Source: JBMHDN01 sp049889355 (lineage in GTDB: Bacteria; Pseudomonadota; Alphaproteobacteria; Puniceispirillales; Puniceispirillaceae). From it: 43,305 nt of DNA. Position 1 is the first letter of the stretch; every line of letters starts with the position of its first letter. The stretch is taken from contig JBMHDN010000027.1 of assembly GCA_049889355.1 (NCBI GenBank), positions 1 to 43,305 on the forward strand, read 5' to 3'. Below the pieces are notes generated by a model. The model was not told the origin of the DNA. It did no database searches and saw nothing but the letters and a program-made list of their open reading frames with translations. This document shows positions 1 through 8,615 of this stretch, one piece after another. The position numbers were made by a program, and so were the translations under genes.

Positions 1-54
1 ACTAATCTCTGGGAAACTGGCTTTCATATTGTAGATGTGGGGATAAGCAGCAAC

Positions 55-555
55 ATGACAGCAAAATCACGCAGATTGGGTTTTGTGATGGCAGGCGGCC
101 TTTTACTGGCCGCCGCGGTTTGGCTGGTAACTTCTGCTTTAAAAGATAATATTGTCTTTTTCTTCACGCCATCCGAATTAACCGCCCAGCATTACGAAGC
201 CAAACGCCTGCGTATCGGTGGTCTGGTTGCTGAAAATTCTGTCGAGATTGACGGCACTCTTAGCCTATTTGCGATTACAGATGAAACAGCGACTATTCTG
301 GTGCGCTATGATGGCGCGCTGCCTGATCTGTTCAGAGAAGGCCAGGGCGTTGTCGCAGAAGGGCGCTTTGCGCGATCAGCTGACGCGCAGGATAGATATG
401 TGTTTCAGGCTGATACAGTGCTGGCCAAACATGATGAAAATTACATGCCACGTGAAGTGGCCGAGAGCCTGAAAGAACAAGGTGTCTGGCAAGGTGGTGA
501 CAACACCGATAATACCGGAACAGACCCGAAAAAAGGCACGATAAAAGAAGAGTGA
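55..555 (+). CDS. ccmE: Cytochrome c-type biogenesis haem chaperone CcmE
   Basis: CcmE holds haem covalently in the periplasm and passes it to the CcmF/H ligation complex for c-type cytochrome assembly. The protein has a short cytoplasmic N-terminus, one membrane anchor (about residues 8-29) and a beta-barrel OB-type domain. It ends in the signature HDENY, whose histidine (residue 126 from this start) is the haem-binding residue and whose tyrosine is the conserved partner. A hydrophilic tail follows. The frame is open back to the window edge, and a GTG at 37 is an alternative start. I chose ATG 55 because a GGGGA lies about 11 bases upstream and the product (166 aa) then has the usual short N-terminus. 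It is the first ccm gene visible. ccmABCD are not in the window. Confidence 0.93.
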   Translation: MTAKSRRLGFVMAGGLLLAAAVWLVTSALKDNIVFFFTPSELTAQHYEAKRLRIGGLVAENSVEIDGTLSLFAITDETATILVRYDGALPDLFREGQGVVAEGRFARSADAQDRYVFQADTVLAKHDENYMPREVAESLKEQGVWQGGDNTDNTGTDPKKGTIKEE

Positions 556-2495
556 TGATGCTTGCGATTGGTGAAATAGGACATCTTGCCTTACTGGCTG
601 CCTTTGTCTGCTCAGTCTTGCAGGCATGTTTGCCACTGGCACCAGCTGGGCTGGCCCAGATCACCACTGCCAGATGGCTTCAGCTCAGTGCCATGGGCCT
701 TGTTTTTCTGTCTTTTGCCTGCCTGCTCTATGGCTTTATCACCTCAGATTTTTCGATGGCACTGGTGGCCCAGCATTCACATATTGCCAAGCCGATGATT
801 TATAAAATATCTGGCAGCTGGGGCAATCATGAGGGGTCGCTTTTACTCTGGATTGTGATTCTGGTGCTGTTTGGGGGCATTTTTGCCGCCACCTCGCGCC
901 CGTTGCCTGCGCGTTTCAGCATCCTGACCCTGGCGGTGCAGGGCTGTGTAAGTGCCTGTTTTATGGCCTTCAGCTTGTTTACCTCAAACCCGTTTGAGCG
1001 TCTGGCTGACGCCCCATTAGAAGGGCGCGGGCTCAACCCTGTCTTGCAGGATATTGGCCTCGCGCTGCATCCGCCAATGCTCTATCTTGGTTATGTTGGT
1101 CTCTCGCTTGCTTTTTCAATGGCGGTGGCCGGCCTCATCCAAGGGCGGATTGATAAAGCTTGGGGGCGTTGGATGCGCCCTTATGCGCTCTCTGCCTGGT
1201 CCGCACTGACCTTTGGAATCGCCCTTGGCAGCTGGTGGGCTTATTACGAGCTTGGCTGGGGTGGCTGGTGGTTCTGGGATCCGGTTGAAAATGCCTCGCT
1301 GATGCCTTGGCTGGCGGCAACCGCGCTGATGCATTCAGTGCTGGTGGTCGAAAAGCGTGGCCATTTAAAAAGCTGGACTATCTTGCTCGCTATCATGGCG
1401 TTTTCACTGTCTTTGGTGGGTACTTTCATTGTCCGCTCAGGGTTGCTGACCTCTGTGCACAGCTTTGCCTCTGACCCCTCGCGCGGTGTTTTTATCCTGA
1501 TCATCTTGCTGGTTGCGATTGGTATACCGCTCGCGCTATTCGCCTGGCGTGGCCCGCAGCTCAGCCAGACGTCAGACGCTGATTTACTGAGCCGCGATAC
1601 CGCCCTTATTTTCAATAATATCATTCTGGTTATTGCTACCTCTGTGGTGTTGATTGGCACTTTCTATCCGTTGGGGTTAGAGTTGATGACCGGTGCACGC
1701 ATCACGGTTGGCCCGCCTTATTTTGATGCCAGCTTTAACCCTATCATGGCCTTTGCCCTTATTGGTATGGCGGTGGGTCCGGTGCTGGCTTGGCGCCGCG
1801 GGTTGCTGGCTCATGCCAAAGGCGCCTTTAAAATTGCCTTGGCTGGCGGGATTCTAGCAGCAGGTTTTGGCAGTGCCTTGAGCGGCGTGATCAGTCCAGC
1901 TGCTTTGGCAGGTCTTGGCCTATTGGGCTGGCTTAGCCTTGGTATCATAGCCGATATGAACCGCCATCTGACTTTTCAAAAACCAGCTGGCCTGATGGCA
2001 AAGATACGCCAGACTGGCTTGCCGATATGGGGTATGTGGCTTGGTCATCTAGGCATGGCCTTATTCTTGATGGGGGCATTAGGTGATGGTCTGGCCAAAA
2101 GTGAGGCCACCGTGCGCGCCATGCCAGGCGATGTGATTGCCCTTTCAGACAGGCAATATCGCTTTATAGGCATTGAAGAAAATCAGGGGCCAAATTACAC
2201 CACCTTAACCGCACGGCTTGCTTTGGAAAGGCTGGATGGTACGCCATTGGCCATGTTAACGCCTGAAAAACGGTTTTATATGGCAGAGCGTCAAACCACC
2301 ACCGAAGCCTCTATTCGTCCAGGCCTCAGCGGGGATGATTATACGGTTTTGGGAGATGGCAATAAAATTGATGGTTATAGCCTGCGCCTCTATCATAAAC
2401 CGCTGGTCAGCTGGATTTGGGGCGGCGCTGCAGTGATGGGGCTTGGCGGCATCTGTGCCTTTATCGGCCGCAGACGCTTGTCGCCAAATATATAA
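555..2495 (+). CDS. ccmF: Haem lyase subunit CcmF
   Basis: CcmF is the large polytopic inner-membrane subunit of the haem ligase that attaches haem to CXXCH sites of apocytochrome c. The roughly 646-residue length matches the family. The tryptophan-rich WWD-type haem-handling motif is visible (GWGGWWFWDPVENAS, near residues 234-248), preceded by a GSWWAYYELGW stretch. Many hydrophobic helices run throughout, with a periplasmic domain near the C-terminus before the last helix. The ATG at 555 shares its A with the ccmE TGA (TGATG), implying translational coupling. GTG 552 and ATG 558 are alternative starts. It continues the ccmE operon. Confidence 0.95.
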   Translation: MMLAIGEIGHLALLAAFVCSVLQACLPLAPAGLAQITTARWLQLSAMGLVFLSFACLLYGFITSDFSMALVAQHSHIAKPMIYKISGSWGNHEGSLLLWIVILVLFGGIFAATSRPLPARFSILTLAVQGCVSACFMAFSLFTSNPFERLADAPLEGRGLNPVLQDIGLALHPPMLYLGYVGLSLAFSMAVAGLIQGRIDKAWGRWMRPYALSAWSALTFGIALGSWWAYYELGWGGWWFWDPVENASLMPWLAATALMHSVLVVEKRGHLKSWTILLAIMAFSLSLVGTFIVRSGLLTSVHSFASDPSRGVFILIILLVAIGIPLALFAWRGPQLSQTSDADLLSRDTALIFNNIILVIATSVVLIGTFYPLGLELMTGARITVGPPYFDASFNPIMAFALIGMAVGPVLAWRRGLLAHAKGAFKIALAGGILAAGFGSALSGVISPAALAGLGLLGWLSLGIIADMNRHLTFQKPAGLMAKIRQTGLPIWGMWLGHLGMALFLMGALGDGLAKSEATVRAMPGDVIALSDRQYRFIGIEENQGPNYTTLTARLALERLDGTPLAMLTPEKRFYMAERQTTTEASIRPGLSGDDYTVLGDGNKIDGYSLRLYHKPLVSWIWGGAAVMGLGGICAFIGRRRLSPNI

Positions 2496-2530
2496 CAGCC
2501 TAAATTTACAGCCTGTATTTGAGGCATGAG

Positions 2531-3121
2531 ATGACAGAAGATCCGAAAGCAGAAGACCACAAACAACCCAAAGGCCGATCCCCTTGGGTGTTTGTCCTGC
2601 CACTGATTGCTTTTCTGATTTTTGGGGTAATGGCCGGGATTGGTCTTTATGGCCAAATCAGCGGTAGCACTCATTCTGATCAGGGCGCCTCTGTTCTGGT
2701 TGGTAAAGCAGCGCCTAGTCTGCCGGTAAGTGCGCTCTCAGATGACCTTGCAAAACCGCTCTCAGCCTTTAAAGGCCAGCCTGTTTTGGTCAATATCATG
2801 GCCAGTTGGTGTGCCCCATGTAAAGCAGAACTACCGGCTCTAGCCCTATTATCAAAAGAGGTGCCGGTGATTGCGATTGCCTATAAGGACCGTGCCGAAG
2901 ACACTGCGCGTTTTCTGACAGATTATGGTAACCCTTTTGAGGCTGTCTGGATGGATTATGATGGCAGCGCATCCATGCAATGGGGGATTTATGGGGTGCC
3001 AGAAACCTTCTTATTGGATAGGGAGGGCCGGATTGTGATGCGCCATGCAGGGCCAATTTTCAAAGATGTGTTAGAGGATGTCATCCGCCCTGCCTTGGCT
3101 GAATTGGCACCTTCATCATGA
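2531..3121 (+). CDS. ccmG: Thiol:disulfide interchange protein CcmG/DsbE
   Basis: This is a membrane-anchored periplasmic thioredoxin that reduces the apocytochrome c or CcmH disulfide before haem attachment. It has an N-terminal anchor (about residues 18-41), then a thioredoxin fold with the active site WCAPC (Cys94 and Cys97) in the MASWCAPCK context. The conserved YGVPETFLLD loop carrying the cis-proline follows. Length is 196 aa, typical of the family. A TTG at 2519 is in frame, but ATG 2531 has a GAGG 6 bases upstream and is preferred. Its stop overlaps the next start (ATGA at 3118), so it belongs to the same operon. Confidence 0.93.
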   Translation: MTEDPKAEDHKQPKGRSPWVFVLPLIAFLIFGVMAGIGLYGQISGSTHSDQGASVLVGKAAPSLPVSALSDDLAKPLSAFKGQPVLVNIMASWCAPCKAELPALALLSKEVPVIAIAYKDRAEDTARFLTDYGNPFEAVWMDYDGSASMQWGIYGVPETFLLDREGRIVMRHAGPIFKDVLEDVIRPALAELAPSS

Positions 3122-4719
3122 ACCAGAAGAGAGGATCATTCTGGTTTTTATCAATGCTGGCAATGGTGTTTCAGCTTGCCCTTATGACTGGACATGCAAG
3201 TGCAATCAGCCCAGAAGAACAGCTCGGCGATCCGGCACAAGAAGCCAGAGCCAGAGCCCTATCTCAGCAATTGCGCTGTCTGGTCTGCGAAAATCAATCG
3301 ATTGATGAGTCAGATGCGGATCTGGCTGTGGATTTACGCCGCGAAGTCCGCGCCCTGATCTCAGCCGGTCAATCAGATGATGCTATTTTAAGCCAATTAC
3401 AAAACACCTATGGTGCTTATATTCTCTTAAAACCGCCTGTGCTGGCATCTACCTATCTCTTATGGCTGAGCCCGATTTTTCTGGTGCTGGCAGCAGGCGG
3501 GCTGTTTTATCACTGGCGGCGTGGCCTTAGCGCACAGACAACAGAAAGTGCGGATATCTCAGAGGCATCCACCCTTGATAACAGCCTGCCACCTGCTGAA
3601 AGCACGGTTGGCATGAAGCCGACTCAACTTATCTTATTTGTTGGGCTTATCATCGGCCTAACCGCCTTGCTCTATAGCCAGCTGGGCCGCCCAGATATTG
3701 CCGCCCGCCCTGCCGCAGAACGCGCCGCAGAACGCGCTGAGGCTATGGCAGAAGAACAAGCACAACGCTCAGCAGCCCGTGCAGAATTAGACGCGGCTCA
3801 GCAGATTGCAGCATCCAATCCTGATTCAGTGGCAGCTCAGTTGCGCCTTGCTATGATCGCCGCTTCATCTGGTGCCTTTGATGAGGAAATTGCGGCATTA
3901 GAACAAGCCTTGCGTTTGACCAATAATGCCCCTGCTATCACCGCTATGATGGCCGAAGCCTTGAGCCGAAAGGCAGATGGTCTTGTGACTTTGCCAGCCC
4001 GCAATTTAATCGCAGAGGTGCTGGCCCAAAATCCAGAAGAGCCGCGCGCGCTCTATCTTGCAGGGCTTGCCGCCTATCAAGATGAAGATTACGCCGCGGC
4101 GGCGCAAAGATGGGTGGCATTGGCCCGCATCACAAAGCCAGATGCCCCCTGGGCCGCTGTTCTGGCAGATAATATTGCACAGGCCGCCGAGGCAGGCGGT
4201 TTTGAGATGCCAGCATTGCCTGACCAGCTCACCGCCGGGCCTGATCAAGACGACATAGCCGCCTTATCCGCACTCTCTGAAGCTGATAGATCCGCGCAAA
4301 TCTCAGCCATGGTTGAAGGGCTTGAAAGCCGGCTGACTGAAGCGCCAGATGATCCGCAAGGCTGGGCCCAGCTTATCCGCGCCAGAGAGGTAATGCAGGA
4401 TATAGACGGGCTGGGACGCGCGCTGTTCGGTGCTGCAGCTGCCCAGCCTCAGGAAAAGGCCGCACAATTAGCGGTGCTGGAATTTTTGCTGAGCCATGCG
4501 CGCGAAACCCTGCATATGGATGAGGCAGAAAGAGCGCTCAAAAGACTACAGCAGATTGAAACAGAGAGTCTTGAATGGCTGTTTTTTGCCGGACATTTTG
4601 CCAAAATCGATGGCGATAATGAGATGGCACGCCTCTATTGGGAAAAATTGCACGGCGCTCTGCCAGATGACACACGCTTTGCAGCACAACTCAAAAGTCA
4701 GATAGACAGCCTGAATTAG
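3118..4719 (+). CDS. ccmH: Fused CcmH-CcmI cytochrome c biogenesis protein
   Basis: One reading frame combines the two apocytochrome-handling subunits. Residues 1-29 are a signal peptide. Residues 45-105 form the CcmH (CycL) three-helix domain with the redox pair LRCLVCENQSI (Cys54 and Cys57), followed by a membrane helix near 111-131. A second helix (169-187) begins the CcmI (CycH) part, then an Ala/Glu-rich linker and a TPR-like helical region (about 220-530) that would bind apocytochrome C-termini. The same fusion is known in E. coli CcmH, while many alphaproteobacteria keep separate ccmH/cycL and ccmI/cycH genes. The start overlaps the ccmG stop by ATGA. The gene ends 6 bp from the convergent gene on the other strand. 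Confidence 0.9.
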   Translation: MNQKRGSFWFLSMLAMVFQLALMTGHASAISPEEQLGDPAQEARARALSQQLRCLVCENQSIDESDADLAVDLRREVRALISAGQSDDAILSQLQNTYGAYILLKPPVLASTYLLWLSPIFLVLAAGGLFYHWRRGLSAQTTESADISEASTLDNSLPPAESTVGMKPTQLILFVGLIIGLTALLYSQLGRPDIAARPAAERAAERAEAMAEEQAQRSAARAELDAAQQIAASNPDSVAAQLRLAMIAASSGAFDEEIAALEQALRLTNNAPAITAMMAEALSRKADGLVTLPARNLIAEVLAQNPEEPRALYLAGLAAYQDEDYAAAAQRWVALARITKPDAPWAAVLADNIAQAAEAGGFEMPALPDQLTAGPDQDDIAALSALSEADRSAQISAMVEGLESRLTEAPDDPQGWAQLIRAREVMQDIDGLGRALFGAAAAQPQEKAAQLAVLEFLLSHARETLHMDEAERALKRLQQIETESLEWLFFAGHFAKIDGDNEMARLYWEKLHGALPDDTRFAAQLKSQIDSLN

Positions 4720-4725
4720 GCTCTT

Positions 4726-5241
4726 TTAGTCAACAGGTAATTGGCCAAACTGGCCAGCATAATCACCTGACCCCTGCCAGATAACCTGGCCATCGGGCTT
4801 AACTAGAAATGCGCGGATTTGGCTGATATCATCGATATTTAGTGCTGATTTAACCGCCTCTGCATCTCCGAAATAAGGCATCATCCGGGCCAGACGTGCC
4901 TTATCTTCTATCTCATCTTTCATCCCGCCCTGGATAAAGAATTTGACCAGCCCATTGACCTTGCCGATCAGCGCAATCTCAACCAGCCCGATACCCTCAG
5001 GCAAATCATCTTGTGCCACAACCCAGCTATCCAGCTGATCTTGCTGATCGCGGTCAAACAGCATCAAAACCATATGCGCACGCCCGTCGAACATATCTGG
5101 CAAGGTCTTCTCGCTGCCATCTAACATCTCACCTTCCATCATTGGAAAGGTGAGATTCTGGGCACCCAAAGCCGGGCCTGTGACAAGCAACAGGCACAAT
5201 ATCAAAAACCGTCTCATCAGACTGCACATATACCGCATCAT
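4726..5241 (-). CDS. Secreted thioredoxin-fold-like protein of unknown function
   Basis: This is a 171-residue protein with an N-terminal signal peptide (hydrophobic core about residues 12-24, ending near ALGAQ). The rest (VLMLFDRDQ, then IRAFLVKPDGQVIWQGSGDYAG) resembles the strand and loop pattern of thioredoxin-fold proteins, including the closing 'fLvkpdG.i.w.G' strand. The active-site CXXC is absent, so it is unlikely to be a disulfide enzyme. The C-terminal pattern faintly recalls Atp10/DUF4174-type proteins, but I cannot assign a family firmly. A GGTGAG lies just upstream of ATG 5241. It could be cotranscribed with the Gfo/Idh gene 34 bp upstream, and it converges tightly on ccmH. Confidence 0.7.
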   Translation of the reverse strand: MMRYMCSLMRRFLILCLLLVTGPALGAQNLTFPMMEGEMLDGSEKTLPDMFDGRAHMVLMLFDRDQQDQLDSWVVAQDDLPEGIGLVEIALIGKVNGLVKFFIQGGMKDEIEDKARLARMMPYFGDAEAVKSALNIDDISQIRAFLVKPDGQVIWQGSGDYAGQFGQLPVD

Positions 5242-5275
5242 GTCTCACCAAAATCAGCTATTTTGTCGTTATTTT

Positions 5276-6376
5276 TTATACGCTGACCGCTTCGTTCAAG
5301 ATCGCTGATCGCTGGGCCGCCATACCCATCTGAACAGCTTTTAATCCATCAGCAAGACCAACCTCTACTTTGCCTGTGCCGCGCACCACCTCGAGGAATT
5401 TTTGGTGCTGGTAATAGGTAGAGCCATGATGATCGCCAGCTGCCAGCAGCGCCGGATCAATCTCGACAGGTTCAATAATAGGCATTTTGGGATGACGGGG
5501 GCTGATGATAACCTGACTGACAGGCTCATCACCCCAGGCTGGATCCCAGAAACGTGACGGGCCTGGCAATTTGGCTTCCATCTTACCCTTTGGACCCACC
5601 GCTGAGATTTCTTCCTGAAATAGGCTGCCTTCTGCAAACATGCATAAATCCAGCATCGCCCGTGCGCCATTATCGAAATCCACAATCACAAATCCATGAT
5701 CCCAAATATCAGAACGCCCTTGATCATAAATCTCATCAAGATGGTTATGCGCCTGTCCGCCAGACGCCATAACACGCACCGGCTCTGCTTCTAAAATATG
5801 ACGCATCAAATCAAAGAAATGACAGCATTTTTCAACAAAAGTGCCACCTGATTGGTGGTTAAAGCGGTTCCAGTTATCAACTTTTTCCAAGAAGGGGAAG
5901 CGATGCTCTCGGATAGCCAGCATTTTAATCCCGCCTGTAACAGTCTTGGCGTCAGTGATCAGCCGGGCCACGGGCGGCATATAACGATATTCCATCGCGA
6001 CCCAGATTGGCGCCTGATATTGCTTGTCCAAGGCTTGAATAAAACTGGCATCATCAGGATCAGTCAAAAGCGGCTTTTCACATAAGATAGGAAGCGCGCG
6101 CTGCCCTTCACTTGCCGCTGCGATGGCCTTTAGCTGGGGGATATGGAGATGGTTCGGGCTGGCAATCAGCAAGCAATCAAGACTGTCATCTGCTAAAAGT
6201 GCCTCTAGAGACTCTGCTTTTCCAGCCTCAGGGGCCAGTTGGCAGGCCGCCGCACACATATCTGCATTTGGCTCAAAAATCGTGCCTATTTCTGTATCCC
6301 CTAACAGGTGGATATTACGAATATGTTCCTGGCCCATCATGCCGGCCCCAATCAGGCCGTATCTCAGCTTACCCAT
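5276..6376 (-). CDS. Gfo/Idh/MocA family NAD(P)-dependent oxidoreductase
   Basis: This is a dehydrogenase of the glucose-fructose oxidoreductase / inositol 2-dehydrogenase superfamily. It has an N-terminal Rossmann fold with the GAGMMG dinucleotide loop (residues 10-15). The conserved ASPNHLH segment and the catalytic-lysine motif EKP (residues 100-102) follow, then the C-terminal alpha/beta substrate domain with a conserved CCHFFDLMRHI helix. Its 366 residues are of normal family length. The substrate cannot be read from sequence. Sugars, inositols or modified sugars are typical. It is divergent from the flavin monooxygenase gene, with a 171-bp shared promoter region. Confidence 0.88.
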   Translation of the reverse strand: MGKLRYGLIGAGMMGQEHIRNIHLLGDTEIGTIFEPNADMCAAACQLAPEAGKAESLEALLADDSLDCLLIASPNHLHIPQLKAIAAASEGQRALPILCEKPLLTDPDDASFIQALDKQYQAPIWVAMEYRYMPPVARLITDAKTVTGGIKMLAIREHRFPFLEKVDNWNRFNHQSGGTFVEKCCHFFDLMRHILEAEPVRVMASGGQAHNHLDEIYDQGRSDIWDHGFVIVDFDNGARAMLDLCMFAEGSLFQEEISAVGPKGKMEAKLPGPSRFWDPAWGDEPVSQVIISPRHPKMPIIEPVEIDPALLAAGDHHGSTYYQHQKFLEVVRGTGKVEVGLADGLKAVQMGMAAQRSAILNEAVSV

Positions 6377-6435
6377 CTTATTTTCCTGTCCAAATCGCCG
6401 GCCCGTCTCTATCGAAACCAGATAATGAAAAACCT

Positions 6436-6464
6436 TCTTATAGTGATTTTTTTCATCATATAAT
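6436..6464 (+). promoter_or_regulatory. Candidate sigma70-type promoter for the flavin monooxygenase operon
   Basis: A perfect TATAAT lies at 6459-6464 in an AT-rich stretch of the divergent intergenic region, about 84 bp upstream of the flavin monooxygenase start. The -35 region around 6436-6441 is poor. This is a motif match by eye only. Confidence 0.35.
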
Positions 6465-6547
6465 ATTTACATTTGCCTCAGCCCCCACACTATGTCTCAA
6501 TGTTCACTATTGGCAATCCTGAAATGCGCATGAAAGAGGAGTATGGA

Positions 6548-7705
6548 ATGAGTGTTGTTCCCGTTAAATCGCAAGATAGTGACAGTGCGGAAATTGCATG
6601 GTTTGCCCCTCTTTGTTCAGATGATTTTCAGTTTTTAGGCTTTCCAGAAGGGACCTATCGCTCATCTTGGGAAAACACTTCTGCCATTATCCAGCGGGCA
6701 GACCAGCTTGGCTTTCGCAATATCCTCTGCCCTTCATCCTATCAGGTGGGCCAGGATACGCTGAGCTTTGTTGCCGGTAATGCACCGCTCACTGAACAAA
6801 TCAACATGCTGGCCGCGGTCCGCTGCGGCGAAATGCACCCGCTGATGCTGGCCAGAACCATTGCAACGCTTGATCATATGCTGCAAGGCCGCCTGACAGT
6901 GAATATCATTTCCTCTGATTTTCCAGGCGAAAAGGCAGAATCGGCCTATCGCTATCAGCGATCTCGCGAAGTGGTGGAAATCCTGAAACAAGCCTGGACA
7001 CAAGATCATATCTCTTATCAGGGCGAGATTTATCAGTTTGAGGATATGTCCACTGATCCGGTGCGCCCCTATCAGCAAAATGGCGGCCCGCTTCTTTATT
7101 TTGGCGGCTATTCACCGCCTGCGGTCGATCTATGTGGCCAGCATTGTGATGTCTATCTGATGTGGCCTGAAACAAAAGAAAATCTGGCAGGCCGGATGCA
7201 GGCAGTCCATGAACGCGCCACAGCCTATGGGCGGGTGCTGGATTATGGGCTGAGGGTACATATGATTGTGCGCGATACCGAAGCTGAAGCGCGTGAATAT
7301 GCTGATTATCTGGTCTCAAAGCTAGATGAAGCAGAGGGTAAGAAAATCAGAGAGCGCGCGCTTGACGCCACCTCGCTTGGGGTCGCCCATCAATCGGCGA
7401 ACCGCGATGCCGCTGATGAATATGGCTATATTGAACCACATCTCTGGACTGGAGTCGGGCGTGCCAGATCAGGCTGTGGGGCAGCACTTGTCGGCTCAAC
7501 TGATCAGGTCCTATCTGAAATTGAAGCCTATCAGAAAATGGGCATTCGTGCCTTTATCTTTTCTGGCTATCCGCATATTGATGAGTGCGAGAGTTTTGGC
7601 AAGCGAGTCCTGCCACAGTTAAACACATGTTCATTGCCTGAACTTTATGGACGGGTGCCAGCGGGCGTACCGGCCACCCCGCTTGGTGTAGGAGAAAGAC
7701 GTTAA
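6548..7705 (+). CDS. LLM-class flavin-dependent monooxygenase (SsuD-like)
   Basis: This is a bacterial-luciferase-like TIM-barrel monooxygenase, resembling alkanesulfonate monooxygenase SsuD and related FMNH2-dependent enzymes. Recognisable blocks are WFAPLCSDDFQFLGF at the N-terminus, RTIATLDHMLQGRLTVNIISSD (the core luciferase-family strand), YRYQRSREVVEILKQAW and GGYSPPAVDLCGQHCDVYLMW. The encoded length is 385 residues. A longer frame from TTG 6473 exists, but ATG 6548 has an AGGAG six bases upstream. Such enzymes need reduced flavin from a separate reductase. A flavin reductase is encoded 6 kb away at 13190. The actual substrate is not deducible. The stop overlaps the next start (TAATG), so it is cotranscribed with the aldo/keto reductase. 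Confidence 0.87.
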   Translation: MSVVPVKSQDSDSAEIAWFAPLCSDDFQFLGFPEGTYRSSWENTSAIIQRADQLGFRNILCPSSYQVGQDTLSFVAGNAPLTEQINMLAAVRCGEMHPLMLARTIATLDHMLQGRLTVNIISSDFPGEKAESAYRYQRSREVVEILKQAWTQDHISYQGEIYQFEDMSTDPVRPYQQNGGPLLYFGGYSPPAVDLCGQHCDVYLMWPETKENLAGRMQAVHERATAYGRVLDYGLRVHMIVRDTEAEAREYADYLVSKLDEAEGKKIRERALDATSLGVAHQSANRDAADEYGYIEPHLWTGVGRARSGCGAALVGSTDQVLSEIEAYQKMGIRAFIFSGYPHIDECESFGKRVLPQLNTCSLPELYGRVPAGVPATPLGVGERR

Positions 7706-8592
7706 TGGAACGCATCGCCCTTTCTGATGAGATTGAATGTTCACGCCTGATTTATGGCCTTTGGCGGTTATGTGATGATAGCGATACCAGCTTAAAACAT
7801 GTGCAGGCCAAGGCTGAAGCCTGTCTGGCACAGGGCATTACCAGCTTTGATGAGGCTGATATTTACGGCGATTATGAATCTGAAAAGCTGTTTGGCCAAA
7901 TGCTGGCCAATGCCCCGCATATGCGCGATCAGATGGAAATCATCTCAAAATGCGATATCAAGCTGATCACCGATAAAGTCCCGGACCGGCCTGTGAAAAG
8001 CTATGATACCAGCGCGGCCTACATCACAGCTCAGGTTGAAAATTCCCTGAGATTGATGGGTATTGACGCACTGGATCTATTGCTGTTGCACCGCCCAGAC
8101 CCGTTGATGGATCATTATGAAACAGGGCGGGTGCTCGATCAGCTGGTCGCTGATGGTAAAATCCGGTCTGTCGGCGTCTCCAACTTCCGCCCCTGGGATA
8201 TCAGCTTGTTGCAATCAGCCATGGCAAGCCCGATTGTAACCAATCAGATTGAAATCTCCTTGAACGCCCATGAAGCGCTGGTCAATGGCGATATCGCCTT
8301 TTGTCAGGAACATGATATCCGGCCAATGGCTTGGTCGCCTCTTGGTGGCGGCAGTCTGTTTGGACAGAGTGACATGGCCAAGACCCTGAGCGATATGGCC
8401 GCTGAAAAAGAAGTGGATGCGGCGGCGCTTGCGATTGCCTGGCTGTTGAAACATCCAGCCAAAATCATGCCGGTGATGGGCTCTAATAATCTGCAACGTA
8501 TCGCCCGCTTCTCAGAAGCTTGTGATATCAACCTCAGCCGAGATGAATGGTATCTGCTTTATCAGGCCGCACTTGGCCGTGAAGTCGCCTAA
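7705..8592 (+). CDS. Aldo/keto reductase family oxidoreductase
   Basis: This is an NAD(P)H-dependent (alpha/beta)8-barrel reductase of carbonyls. The catalytic tetrad is present: Asp49 and Tyr54 in FDEADIYGDYESE, Lys82 in ISKCDI, and His129 in LLLLHRPDP. The cofactor-side motifs VGVSNF and MAWSPLGGG are also clear. At 295 residues it resembles the E. coli YdhF group in length and arrangement. The start codon shares one base with the preceding stop, and pyruvate kinase begins 23 bp downstream, so the three genes probably form an operon. The neighbouring monooxygenase suggests it may act on that enzyme's aldehyde or ketone product, which is inference. Confidence 0.88.
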   Translation: MERIALSDEIECSRLIYGLWRLCDDSDTSLKHVQAKAEACLAQGITSFDEADIYGDYESEKLFGQMLANAPHMRDQMEIISKCDIKLITDKVPDRPVKSYDTSAAYITAQVENSLRLMGIDALDLLLLHRPDPLMDHYETGRVLDQLVADGKIRSVGVSNFRPWDISLLQSAMASPIVTNQIEISLNAHEALVNGDIAFCQEHDIRPMAWSPLGGGSLFGQSDMAKTLSDMAAEKEVDAAALAIAWLLKHPAKIMPVMGSNNLQRIARFSEACDINLSRDEWYLLYQAALGREVA

Positions 8593-8615
8593 AACAGATC
8601 AAAAAGTAGGAATTT

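Noticed and set aside
1..54. 3' end of an upstream gene before ccmE
   Set aside because: Stop codons occur at 3-5 and 32-34 in two frames, but too few codons are visible to identify any product.
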